Origin: Novosphingobium pokkalii
GTDB taxonomy: Bacteria > Pseudomonadota > Alphaproteobacteria > Sphingomonadales > Sphingomonadaceae
NCBI RefSeq assembly: GCF_014652855.1
Contig: NZ_BMZP01000027.1
Coordinates: 1-43,943 of the forward strand
DNA length: 43,943 nucleotides
Direction of reading: 5' to 3'
The notes beneath the pieces were generated by a model. It was not told the DNA's origin, searched no databases, and saw only the letters and a list, made by a program, of their open reading frames with translations. Below are positions 9,173 through 17,036 of the stretch, one piece after another. Numbering within the stretch: position 1 is the stretch's first letter; each line of letters opens with the position of its first letter. A program made the translations under genes and the position numbers.

Positions 9173-9201
9173 GGTTTTTACAAAACCGCCAACCGTTTAC
9201 A
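9173..9201. promoter_or_regulatory. TTTACA repeat and GGTTTT/AAAACC palindrome upstream of DUF885 gene
   Basis: Two TTTACA copies (9177-9182 and 9196-9201) are spaced 19 bases start to start. The first sits in a small palindrome GGTTTT-TAC-AAAACC. The position 30-60 bases before the DUF885 start suits an operator or promoter, but I cannot assign a regulator. Confidence 0.3.
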
Positions 9202-9224
9202 ACCGAAACCAGAGGGCGCGCCGA

Positions 9225-9725
9225 TCACAGCAGGGCGACGATATCGGCTTCAAGCGATTCAGGCTTGTCGGTGGGCGCATAACGACGGACGACATGACCC
9301 TCGCGATCGATCAGGAACTTTGTGAAATTCCACTTGATCGCCTTGGTGCCCAGCACGCCCGGCGCTTCGGCCTTGAGCCAGTCAAACAGCGGCTCGGCGC
9401 TGTCTCCGTTCACATCGACTTTGCCCATCAACGGAAAGCTGAGGCCGAAGTTGACCTGGCAGAAACTGGCAATCTCGTGGGCGGTGCCGGGTTCCTGGCC
9501 ACCAAACTGGTTGCAGGGGAAAGCCAGCACTTCAAATCCGGCATCGCGGTGCTTGCGCCACAGCGCTTCCAGGCCTTCATACTGCGGGGTGAAACCGCAC
9601 TTCGACGCGGTGTTCACCACCAGCAGCACCTTACCCAGGCGATCGGCCAGGCTGATGCGCTCTCCATTCGGCAGGCACGCATCAAAATCGGCGATCGTCT
9701 TGGGGCTTGCTTCGGTCTCGGTCAT
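9225..9725 (-). CDS. Glutathione peroxidase family (thiol peroxidase)
   Basis: 166-aa GPx-family peroxidase reducing hydroperoxides in the cytoplasm. The peroxidatic residue is Cys43 (VNTASKCGFTPQY), so it is a cysteine and not a selenocysteine enzyme. Gln73 in FPCNQFGGQEPG and Trp132-Asn133 in KWNFTKFL complete the catalytic tetrad. Cys89 (ASFCQVNF) is at the position of the resolving cysteine in thioredoxin-dependent members, so thioredoxin is the more likely reductant. ATG 9725 fits the family N-terminus; a longer frame to 9752 adds a non-conserved tail. It is between an 88-aa unknown and the DUF885 gene. Confidence 0.93.
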   Translation of the reverse strand: MTETEASPKTIADFDACLPNGERISLADRLGKVLLVVNTASKCGFTPQYEGLEALWRKHRDAGFEVLAFPCNQFGGQEPGTAHEIASFCQVNFGLSFPLMGKVDVNGDSAEPLFDWLKAEAPGVLGTKAIKWNFTKFLIDREGHVVRRYAPTDKPESLEADIVALL

Positions 9726-9805
9726 CGCATCGCTCCGGGGCGGTCCGTCCAATTACGCATTTTCACGTAATGGCACCCGAAATCAATGCAATACGCAGGC
9801 AGGGA

Positions 9806-10072
9806 TCAGAGCGGGAAATCGTCGCGCTTGAACAGAGCAACCGCTTCAGCCGGGCCGTAATTGCGATCGCCCGACTTCTCGATGATCAGTTCGGCGCGGT
9901 CTGCCTCGGGCATGCGGCCCATCAGACGCACCATCTCCGCGAAAGTCCCGGAATGGAGGACGGCAAAGCCATGGAGCACACTGCCAGCCGCGTCGCGCGG
10001 GACGATCGTGGCGTGATCGTTCCAGAAGTCATGGGCGCTGTCGCGAGATTCGGCACGAATTGTGGTATTCAT
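9806..10072 (-). CDS. Conserved small protein, unknown function
   Basis: 88-aa soluble protein with no signal peptide or membrane segment. It has an aromatic and charged N-terminus (HDFWNDHATIVPRD) and a helical middle (FAEMVRLMGRMPEADRAELIIE). I do not recognise the family. Support for its being real: an excellent Shine-Dalgarno AAGGAGG before the ATG, codon use like its neighbours, and a tight position between lolD and the peroxidase. The Shine-Dalgarno lies mostly in the loop of a small stem AACCC-AAGGA-GGGTT. Likely part of the leftward gene run. Confidence 0.7.
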   Translation of the reverse strand: MNTTIRAESRDSAHDFWNDHATIVPRDAAGSVLHGFAVLHSGTFAEMVRLMGRMPEADRAELIIEKSGDRNYGPAEAVALFKRDDFPL

Positions 10073-10158
10073 CTTACAAAACCCTCCTTGGGTTCCCCCG
10101 AAACGCTTATGCGCCCTTCGGGTTTCCGCAGGAAAGCAAGTCGCGTCTGAACCGGAGC

Positions 10159-10833
10159 TTATTCAAGCACCCCGTCGCGCAGGCGCATGACGCGATCCAT
10201 GCGCAGCGCCAGGCGCTCGTTGTGCGTGGCGACCAGCGCAGCGCTGCCTTCGCCGCGCACCAGCTTGAGAAATTCGTCGAGCACGCGGTCGGCGGTGACT
10301 TCGTCGAGATTGCCGGTCGGCTCGTCCGCCAAAACGAGCGCTGGCCGGTTCGCCAGGGCACGAGCCACGGCCACGCGCTGCTGCTCCCCGCCCGAAAGCT
10401 GGCTGGGCCGGTGATCGAGCCGATGGCCCAGGCCCAGCGCGGTGAGCAGTTCGGTCGCCCGCTGGCGCGCGGCTGCCTCGGTCCTGCCCGAAACGAGCTG
10501 GGGCAGAACCACGTTTTCGGTGGCGTTGAAATCGGGCAGCAAGTGGTGGAACTGATAGACGAACCCCAGGTGATCGCGACGCAGCACGGTGCGCGCGTCA
10601 CCGTTCAATCGCGCGGCATCGGTTCCGGCAATCTCGATCATGCCTTCAAAGCCACCTTCGAGCAGGCCGACCGCCTGGAGCATCGTCGATTTGCCCGAGC
10701 CCGATGGCCCGAGCAGCGCGACGATCTCGCCGGGGCGAATATCGAGATTGACCCCGCGCAGCACGTCGATACGCACCCCGCCCTGTTCAAAGCTGCGGCG
10801 CAGGTTGCGCAGGCGGACGACTGGCTCACTCAT
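10159..10833 (-). CDS. lolD: Lipoprotein-releasing ABC transporter ATPase
   Basis: 224-aa ABC ATPase that powers extraction of lipoproteins from the inner membrane for transfer to LolA. Walker A GPSGSGKST is at 42-50, the Q-loop near YQFHHLLPDF (94-102), signature LSGGEQQR at 146-153, Walker B LVLADEP at 166-172 and the switch histidine at 204. YQFHHLLPDFNATENV is typical of the LolD/MacB-type group. It overlaps the permease gene by 8 bp, which makes LolD the better call than a cell-division FtsE or MacB ATPase. Confidence 0.95.
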   Translation of the reverse strand: MSEPVVRLRNLRRSFEQGGVRIDVLRGVNLDIRPGEIVALLGPSGSGKSTMLQAVGLLEGGFEGMIEIAGTDAARLNGDARTVLRRDHLGFVYQFHHLLPDFNATENVVLPQLVSGRTEAAARQRATELLTALGLGHRLDHRPSQLSGGEQQRVAVARALANRPALVLADEPTGNLDEVTADRVLDEFLKLVRGEGSAALVATHNERLALRMDRVMRLRDGVLE

Positions 10834-12076
10834 AACGAAGCACCTGCACCGGGTCCGTACTGGCCGCCTTCAAGGCGGGATAAAGCGTGGCAAGGAAACT
10901 GAGCACCAGCGCCATCAGCGCGATCACGGTGATTTCCACCGGATCGCTGCGGCTGGGCAGTTCGGTGAGAAAGCGGATCGAAGGGTCCCACAGGTTCTGC
11001 CCGGTGACGATTTCCACCAGATGGACGATCGGCTGGCGGAAATAGAGGAACACGAAGCCCAGCAGCAGCCCCACCGCCGTGCCCAACGCGCCAATGACAA
11101 AGCCGATCGCCATGAAGATCTTCAGCAGGCTGCGCCGCGACGCGCCCATCGTGCGGAGGATCGCGATGTCGCGCGTCTTGGCGCGCACCAGCATGATCAG
11201 CGAGGAAAGGATGTTGAACACCGCAACCAGCACGATGATCGACAGCACCACGAACATCGCCACCCGCTCTACCGCCAGCGCTTCGAACAGGCTGGCGTTG
11301 ATCGTCTTCCAGTCGGTCACCTGCGCGCGCCCTTCAAGCTGCTTCTTGAGCGGGCCAAGCGTGGTCATCACCGTGTCGGGATCGGTCGTGGTCACTTCGA
11401 TCATGCCGATCGAGTCGCCAGTCAGCAGCAGGGTCTGGGCATCGGGAATGGGCATGACCACGAAAGCGTTGTCATAGTCGTAGACGCCGATCTCGAAGAT
11501 GGCGGCCACCTTGTACCCCACCTGGCGCGGCACGGTGCCGAATGGGGTGGAGCGCCCGGCCGGGTTGATGATCGTGATCGTGTCGCCCACCTGCGCACCC
11601 AGGCTTTCCGCCAGGCGCGAGCCGATCGCCACGTTGTCGCTGCCGGCCAGCAAGGCGGCCAGGTTGCCGGCCTTGAGCTTGTCACCCAGGCGGTTGATAT
11701 CCTTGGTCGTATTGCCGCGCACCAGGATCGCCTCGACCCGGCCGTTGAAGCTCGCGAGCAAGGGCTGCTCGATCAGTGGCGAAGCGCGGGTGACGCCGGG
11801 CGTCTTTTCCAGCTTGGCCAGGATATCCTGCCAATCCTCCAGCCGACCGCCATAGGCCTGGATCACGGCATGGCCGTTGAGGCCCACGATCTTGTCGAGC
11901 AGCTCCGCACGAAAGCCGTTCATCACGCTCATGACGATGACAAGCGCGGCCACGCCCAGCATCACGGCGACCAGGCTGATGCCGGCGACCATGGCGATGA
12001 AGGCTTCGCCGCGCCCGGGCAACATGTAACGCTTGGCGATGGTCCATTCGAATGGCGAGAGGATCAAAGGCGGCAC
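10826..12076 (-). CDS. lolC: Lipoprotein-releasing system permease LolC/LolE
   Basis: 416-aa inner-membrane permease partnering LolD. Layout: N-terminal helix after SPFEWTIAKRYMLPGRGEAF (about 20-45), a large periplasmic MacB-like domain (about 45-270), then three helices forming the FtsX domain with AKTRDIAILRTMGAS. Only one permease gene is present, as in many Alphaproteobacteria where a single LolC/E-type protein probably works as a homodimer. The start is GTG at 12076; no strong Shine-Dalgarno is visible. It is the first gene of the lolCD pair, 151 bp downstream of the GGDEF gene. Confidence 0.93.
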   Translation of the reverse strand: MPPLILSPFEWTIAKRYMLPGRGEAFIAMVAGISLVAVMLGVAALVIVMSVMNGFRAELLDKIVGLNGHAVIQAYGGRLEDWQDILAKLEKTPGVTRASPLIEQPLLASFNGRVEAILVRGNTTKDINRLGDKLKAGNLAALLAGSDNVAIGSRLAESLGAQVGDTITIINPAGRSTPFGTVPRQVGYKVAAIFEIGVYDYDNAFVVMPIPDAQTLLLTGDSIGMIEVTTTDPDTVMTTLGPLKKQLEGRAQVTDWKTINASLFEALAVERVAMFVVLSIIVLVAVFNILSSLIMLVRAKTRDIAILRTMGASRRSLLKIFMAIGFVIGALGTAVGLLLGFVFLYFRQPIVHLVEIVTGQNLWDPSIRFLTELPSRSDPVEITVIALMALVLSFLATLYPALKAASTDPVQVLRYE

Positions 12077-12131
12077 ACTTTCGCGCTGGAACGGAACGGA
12101 ATGTCGGCGCTCGCTTTAGGCCCGCAGGCGC

Positions 12132-12153
12132 GGCAGGGCAAGACGCCCCTGCC
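12132..12153 (-). terminator. Hairpin downstream of the GGDEF gene
   Basis: GGCAGGG / CCCTGCC form a 7-bp stem with an 8-base loop in the 151-bp gap between the GGDEF gene and lolC. There is no T-tract; it may separate transcripts or process them. Confidence 0.3.
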
Positions 12154-12227
12154 CAATCGCGAAGGGCCCGCAAGGTTCCCGCAGAAAATGGACCTGGCTA
12201 TCCTGGCGCGCGCGCCGATCCGGCAGT

Positions 12228-14030
12228 TCAGGCCGCCACGCGCAGCCTGGCGCGGCCTTCGGCCTTGGCACGATAGAGCGCGCTGTCCGCAGCGGCCAGG
12301 GCGGCATCGGGATGGTCGCCCAGCGCGGCGATGCCGGCGCTGATCGTGATCTTCACCTGGCCTTGCGGCGTATCAACCGCCAGCGCATTGACGGCGCGGG
12401 CCAGGCGCTGGCACACCTTTTCGGCGTGAACCAGTTCGGTATCGGGCAGGAGCACGGCAAATTCCTCTCCGCCGATCCGCGCGACGAAATCGGTGGCACG
12501 CACCGCTGCCACGGCCGCTTCGGCAAAGGCGCGCAAGACCCGGTCGCCCACGGCATGGCCATAGCGATCGTTGACCTGCTTGAAGTAATCAATGTCGATC
12601 ACCGCCAGGGCCGAAGGCAGGCCAGTCGCGCCGACGCGCTCGGCCGTTTCGAAGAACGCGCGGCGATTGGGAATGCCGGTCAACGGATCGGTCAGGGCCG
12701 CGCGGGAGAGGTCTTCCTCGATCCGCTTGCGCTGGGAAATATCGCGCGTCACGCAGACCAGGCCATCCACTTCGCCCGCCTCATTGGTCACGGCGCGGAA
12801 ATGCGTCTCGAACCAGCGGCTGGGCCCACCCAGCCGCAGGCCGAGGAATTCCACGCCGACGGGTTCGCCCGGGCTGGCCATCGCGGCATGCCATGCGGCT
12901 GAAACGGCGCTGCGATGCTCTTCCACCACGATATGGCGGAAATCGACGCCCAGCAGTTGCTCGGGCACGTGGCCGGTCAGTTGCGTGATGGCGGGCGAGG
13001 CATAACGGACCGTCCCGCCCCGGCTCATGTGAATGATCACGTCGCTGACATGGTCGGACAGCAGGCGATAGCGCGCCTCGCTATGCACCAGGTCGCGCAT
13101 GCGGCGGCGGCGGCGCTCCTGTTCGGCCACGATCGGCAGGACGGCCAGCACGGTAATGCCCAGGTACACCTGGAAGAATTGCAGGCGGCCAGCCAGAACC
13201 TTGAGGTCGGTGGGGGCAAACTGCATGTCGGCAATCGGGCCGTAGCCGTGCAGCGTCAACAAGCCGCCGACGGTGGCCAGGATCACCGGCAGCGACAGCG
13301 CGACAAAGGCATTGGCCCAGATCGCACCGAACAACACCAGCAGCAGCGGAAATATCAGCAACGGCCGCGCGGTCTGCGAAAAGACCGCAAGAGTCAGCAA
13401 TGCCATCGTGCCGCACAGCAGCAACCCACGCAGACCGGCCTTTTCCGGCAGCAGCGGCTCGCGCGTCTGCAAGGCCATGCACAGAAGGCTGCCACTGGGC
13501 AGGAAGATCATCATCCCCAACGAGTGCCCCACCATCCAGTCGACGAAATTGGCGCGCAGCGAATGGCCATGCGTAATCGCCAGGATCGCGGATGCCAGCG
13601 CCGCGCCAACCATCGGCACGATCAGCCCGATGCCCAGGCTGTAGCCTGCCATCCATTCGGCAGTCTCTTCCGGCCAGTGCGCCTTCATGATCCGCCGCAG
13701 GATCGCGGCCGAGGCTACGCCTTCGAACATGTTGATGGCCACCATGAACGGCGCCGCGATCCAGCCCAGACCGAAAAAGCCGGTCACCAGAAAACTCGCA
13801 AGGCCCGCCGCAGCGATTGTGGTGGGCCACACCCGCGTCGGCAGCGCATGGAGTCGCGCCGCCAGAATCGCGTTGGATACCCACACCATCGCCACCCCGC
13901 CGCTCAACCGGCTGTAGTGCACGGCAAGGAACGCACTGATGAAAAAGGCAAGTCCCGTAGCGATCGCGCTCCGCAGCGAGGCGGTGGGCGTAATGGCCAG
14001 GCGGGGCCGGAGAGGAACAGCGGTTTGCAT
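12228..14030 (-). CDS. MASE1-PAS-GGDEF diguanylate cyclase
   Basis: 600-aa inner-membrane sensor that makes cyclic di-GMP from GTP. The N-terminal half (about 20-300) has roughly eight hydrophobic segments of the MASE1 sensor type. A PAS domain (about 310-430; YRLLSDHVSDVIIHMSRGG, then VCVTRDISQRKRIEEDL) follows, then GGDEF with LTDPLTGIPNRRAF. The active-site motif is GGEEF at 520-524. An I-site RATD at 511-514 lies exactly five residues before it, so product feedback inhibition is expected. No EAL domain. The start used is ATG 14030; a TTG at 14051 in frame is possible. It is divergent from purF. Confidence 0.93.
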   Translation of the reverse strand: MQTAVPLRPRLAITPTASLRSAIATGLAFFISAFLAVHYSRLSGGVAMVWVSNAILAARLHALPTRVWPTTIAAAGLASFLVTGFFGLGWIAAPFMVAINMFEGVASAAILRRIMKAHWPEETAEWMAGYSLGIGLIVPMVGAALASAILAITHGHSLRANFVDWMVGHSLGMMIFLPSGSLLCMALQTREPLLPEKAGLRGLLLCGTMALLTLAVFSQTARPLLIFPLLLVLFGAIWANAFVALSLPVILATVGGLLTLHGYGPIADMQFAPTDLKVLAGRLQFFQVYLGITVLAVLPIVAEQERRRRRMRDLVHSEARYRLLSDHVSDVIIHMSRGGTVRYASPAITQLTGHVPEQLLGVDFRHIVVEEHRSAVSAAWHAAMASPGEPVGVEFLGLRLGGPSRWFETHFRAVTNEAGEVDGLVCVTRDISQRKRIEEDLSRAALTDPLTGIPNRRAFFETAERVGATGLPSALAVIDIDYFKQVNDRYGHAVGDRVLRAFAEAAVAAVRATDFVARIGGEEFAVLLPDTELVHAEKVCQRLARAVNALAVDTPQGQVKITISAGIAALGDHPDAALAAADSALYRAKAEGRARLRVAA

Positions 14031-14137
14031 GGCGCACAGATTGCCCGCCAAATGGTTAATTCGGGGCTAAGAGGGACCGCTTAGCGGGCAAAACGATGGT
14101 AAATATTTCCTGACCAACGCCACCGTGGTCGCCGCTC

Positions 14138-14173
14138 TTGAACAACTGTATGGCAGCAAGGGATAATTTATCC
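14138..14173 (+). promoter_or_regulatory. Candidate purF promoter with palindromic operator
   Basis: TTGAAC (14138-14143) and GATAAT (14162-14167) have an 18-base spacer, a reasonable sigma-70-type promoter. The palindrome GGATAA-T-TTATCC (14161-14173) overlaps the -10. This would give a leader of about 135 bases before purF. The regulator is unknown. A second short palindrome, CCGCT-T-AGCGG (14077-14087), lies closer to the divergent GGDEF gene. Confidence 0.45.
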
Positions 14174-14308
14174 TGAATCGACAGCCATGACCCGGTCGCG
14201 ACCCGCGCGCCCTTGCCTTTGGCGGCAAACCTCGCCACATGGGCGCCATTGCTCGGCCGGGGCATTTCGCACCGGTGCGAGTCTTTGGCGCGAGCGCTTG
14301 CGAGACAG

Positions 14309-15787
14309 ATGATCACCACCAACCCCTTCGAGGACCGCGACGGCGACAAGCTGCGCGAGGAATGCGGCATTTTCGGCGTGCTGGGCGCGCGCGACGCGGC
14401 AGCGATGACGGCGCTGGGGCTTCATGCCCTTCAGCACCGTGGCCAGGAAGCGGTGGGCATCACCAGCTTCGACGGGCAGGAATTCTATTCCCGCCGTGGC
14501 ATCGGCCATGTCGCGCAGAACTTTTCCAGCGGCCAGGCGATTGCCGAACTGCCCGGCATGATGGCAGCGGGGCATGTCCGCTATTCCACCACCGGCGGTT
14601 CGGGCCTGCGCAACGTGCAGCCGCTGTTTGCCGATCTGGCCTCGGGTGGCTTTGCCATCGCGCACAACGGCAACATCTCCAACGCGATGTTCCTCAAACG
14701 CGATCTGGTGCAGAAGGGCGCGATCTTCCAGTCGACCTCGGATACCGAGGTGATCATCCACCTCGTCGCCACCAGCCGCTATCCCACGTTGCTCGATCGC
14801 TTCGTCGATGCGCTGCGCCTGGTCGAAGGCGCCTATTCGCTGATCTGCATGACGCCCGAAGGCATGATCGCCTGCCGCGATCCGCTGGGCATCCGCCCAC
14901 TGGTCATGGGCAAGCTGGGTGATGCGGTGGTCTTCGCCAGTGAAAGCGTCGCGCTCGATGTCGTCGGTGCCGACATGGTGCGCGAAGTCGAGGCCGGCGA
15001 GCTGATCCAGGTCGCGCTCGATGGCTCGATCCAGTCGCACCGCCCCTTTGGCGAAACGCCGCAGCGCCCCTGCATTTTCGAGCACGTCTATTTCAGCCGT
15101 CCGGATTCGGTGCTGGGTGGCCGCTCGGTCTATGAAGTGCGCAAGGCTATCGGCATGCAGCTCGCACTGGAAAACCCGGCCGATGCCGATCTCGTCATCC
15201 CGGTTCCCGACAGCGGCGTGCCGGCGGCGCTGGGCTATGCCCAGCAGTCGGGCATTCCGTTCGAGCTGGGCATCATCCGCTCGCACTATGTCGGCCGCAC
15301 GTTCATCCAGCCGTCCGACGGCGCACGCAATGCCGACGTCAAGCGCAAGCACAACGCCAACCGCGCCCTGGTTGCGGGCAAGCGCATCGTGCTGATCGAC
15401 GATTCGATCGTGCGCGGCACCACCAGCCTCAAGATCGTGCAGATGATGCGCGAAGCCGGCGCCCGCGAAGTCCACTTCCGCGTCGCCAGCCCGCCGACCG
15501 AGCATTCGTGCTTCTACGGCGTGGACACGCCGGAACGCTCCAAGCTGCTCGCCGCACGCATGGACATTGCCGCCATGGCCGAATTCATCCAGGCCGACAG
15601 CCTGGCGTTCGTCTCGATCGACGGCCTCTATCGCGCCGTGGGCGAAGCGCAGCGCAGCAGCGCCTGCCCGCAGTATTGCGACGCCTGCTTTACCGGTGAC
15701 TATCCCACGCGCCTGACCGACTTCGGTGATCGCTCGCCGGGCTGCTCGCCGGTCAAGCTCAAGACCAAGCCGGCCAAGGTCGCCTGA
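14309..15787 (+). CDS. purF: Amidophosphoribosyltransferase
   Basis: First committed enzyme of purine synthesis, making 5-phosphoribosylamine from PRPP and glutamine; cytoplasmic, 492 aa. The N-terminal nucleophile would be Cys19 (REECGIFGV), so the first 18 residues are a propeptide removed on maturation. This is the Bacillus-type enzyme with a propeptide and an iron-sulfur cluster: candidate ligands include the conserved cysteines in HSCFYG and CPQYCDACFTGDYPT. The PRPP-binding motif VLIDDSIVRGTTS is at 361-373. ATG 14309 gives the usual propeptide length; longer in-frame starts are rejected. It is 2 bp ahead of the SDR gene and probably co-transcribed with it. Confidence 0.97.
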   Translation: MITTNPFEDRDGDKLREECGIFGVLGARDAAAMTALGLHALQHRGQEAVGITSFDGQEFYSRRGIGHVAQNFSSGQAIAELPGMMAAGHVRYSTTGGSGLRNVQPLFADLASGGFAIAHNGNISNAMFLKRDLVQKGAIFQSTSDTEVIIHLVATSRYPTLLDRFVDALRLVEGAYSLICMTPEGMIACRDPLGIRPLVMGKLGDAVVFASESVALDVVGADMVREVEAGELIQVALDGSIQSHRPFGETPQRPCIFEHVYFSRPDSVLGGRSVYEVRKAIGMQLALENPADADLVIPVPDSGVPAALGYAQQSGIPFELGIIRSHYVGRTFIQPSDGARNADVKRKHNANRALVAGKRIVLIDDSIVRGTTSLKIVQMMREAGAREVHFRVASPPTEHSCFYGVDTPERSKLLAARMDIAAMAEFIQADSLAFVSIDGLYRAVGEAQRSSACPQYCDACFTGDYPTRLTDFGDRSPGCSPVKLKTKPAKVA

Positions 15788-15789
15788 GC

Positions 15790-16521
15790 GTGTCGGGCGC
15801 ATACGTCGCCACGCCGCTGGCTGGCAAGGTTGCGCTGGTGACCGGCGCGAGCCGGGGCATCGGCGCCGCCACGGCCAAGGCGCTTGCCGCCGCTGGCGCG
15901 CATGTCGTGCTGGTGGCGCGCACGGCGGCCGAGCTGGAAAAGGTGGAAGACGAAATCTTCCAGGCTGGCGGCAATGCCACGATCGCCCCGGTCGATCTGG
16001 CCGAACCCGATGGCGTTGCCCGCCTGGCATCGGCCATTTCCGAACGCTGGGTCGCGCTCGACATTCTGGTGATCAATGCCGCCGTCCTGCCCGCGCTCAC
16101 TCCGGTGTGGCAGATTGAGCCGCGCGATTTCAGCCGCGCGATCACGCTCAATGTATTGGCCACGCATTCGCTGATCACCGCGTTCCACCCGCTGCTGAAA
16201 GGCAGCCAGGATGCGCGCGTGATCGGACTTACCAGCAGCGTGGGCGCCACACCCCGCGCCTATTGGGGGGCCTATGGCGCCACCAAGGCCGCGTTCGACA
16301 ACCTGCTTGCCAGCTATGCCCAGGAAGTCGCCGCGATTTCGGGCATTCGCGTGGCCATCGTCGATCCCGGCGCCACCCGCACCAAGATGCGCGCCAAGGC
16401 CTATCCGGGCGAAAACCCCGCCAGCGTGAAGGCGCCCGACGTGGTGGCAGCGCGAATCACGGCCCTCGCCGCCGAGGACTTCGCTAGCCCGCATCGCGAA
16501 CGGGTGGATGAACCGCGCTGA
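15790..16521 (+). CDS. Short-chain dehydrogenase/reductase
   Basis: 243-aa classical SDR, an NAD(P)H-dependent oxidoreductase of unknown substrate. The cofactor motif TGASRGIG is at 18-25, the NAA motif near residue 98, a serine in GLTSSVGA and the active-site pair Tyr162/Lys166 (YGATK). The start is GTG at 15790, two bases after the purF stop, so translation is probably coupled. The purF-SDR pairing suggests a conserved neighbourhood rather than a shared pathway. The C-terminus ends with a non-conserved tail (ASPHRERVDEPR). Confidence 0.9.
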   Translation: MSGAYVATPLAGKVALVTGASRGIGAATAKALAAAGAHVVLVARTAAELEKVEDEIFQAGGNATIAPVDLAEPDGVARLASAISERWVALDILVINAAVLPALTPVWQIEPRDFSRAITLNVLATHSLITAFHPLLKGSQDARVIGLTSSVGATPRAYWGAYGATKAAFDNLLASYAQEVAAISGIRVAIVDPGATRTKMRAKAYPGENPASVKAPDVVAARITALAAEDFASPHRERVDEPR

Positions 16522-16576
16522 GGTTTCGCCAGCGTTACAACCAGCTATCGCACGAAATCTTAGGATTGATGGCCGC

Positions 16577-16597
16577 GCGTTAACCTCGTGGTAACGC
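16577..16597 (+). promoter_or_regulatory. Imperfect inverted repeat upstream of the PilZ gene
   Basis: GCGTTAACC and GGTAACGC are nearly reverse-complementary (one bulged base) around a 4-base centre, 71 bases before the PilZ start. This could be an operator in the 146-bp gap, but no regulator can be named. Confidence 0.25.
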
Positions 16598-16667
16598 AAT
16601 ATCCTCATGCTTTCACAGGGGCAGCGTTTTCGCGGCCTGACACAAAGCCTTCAGCAGGTCACGGCCA

Positions 16668-17018
16668 ATGCCTACGATCAATTGGCAACACGATTATGAA
16701 GCCGCCGCCAGCGATGACCGCTGCGCGCCCCGTTCGCGGCTGGTGATCCCATCAAGACTGCGGCGCAATGGCGCACGCGCGGCACAGACGCTGGTGCTGG
16801 ACCTTTCCCTGGCCGGTTTTTCCGCCTTGGCATCGGCACGGCTCGCGCAAGGCAGCAAGGTGTTCCTCACTCTGCCCGGGCTAGAACCGCGCGAAGCCGA
16901 AGTGGTGTGGTGGCACGCGGGCCTGGTCGGCTGCGCGTTCTCCAACCTGCTGACCCAGCGCGACCATGACGCCCTGCTGCTGCGCTACGGCGGCGACAAC
17001 GACAGCGACGCCCGCTAA
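16668..17018 (+). CDS. PilZ domain protein (c-di-GMP receptor)
   Basis: 116-aa single-domain PilZ protein. The two cyclic di-GMP contact motifs are present: RxxxR at residues 18-22 (RCAPR) and DLSLAGF (D/NxSxxG type) about 25 residues later. The remainder (GSKVFLTLPGLEPREAEVVWWHAGLVGCAF) matches the PilZ beta-barrel. It is likely an effector for c-di-GMP, such as that from the GGDEF protein about 2.6 kb away, though no direct link is shown. The gene is monocistronic, and its 3' end converges on the photolyase with an 18-bp gap. Confidence 0.9.
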   Translation: MPTINWQHDYEAAASDDRCAPRSRLVIPSRLRRNGARAAQTLVLDLSLAGFSALASARLAQGSKVFLTLPGLEPREAEVVWWHAGLVGCAFSNLLTQRDHDALLLRYGGDNDSDAR

Positions 17019-17036
17019 CAACGCCCAAAAAAGCCC

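Noticed and set aside
5472..9770. Very long open frame (1432 codons) on the + strand
   Set aside because: It is antisense to dnaE, the DUF885 gene and the peroxidase, all of which have clear family motifs. Long antisense frames are common in high-GC DNA; the translation is His/Arg/Gly-rich with no domain.
14168..16030. 620-codon open frame on the - strand
   Set aside because: Antisense to purF and the SDR gene; low-complexity Arg/Ala/Gly translation with no recognisable domain.
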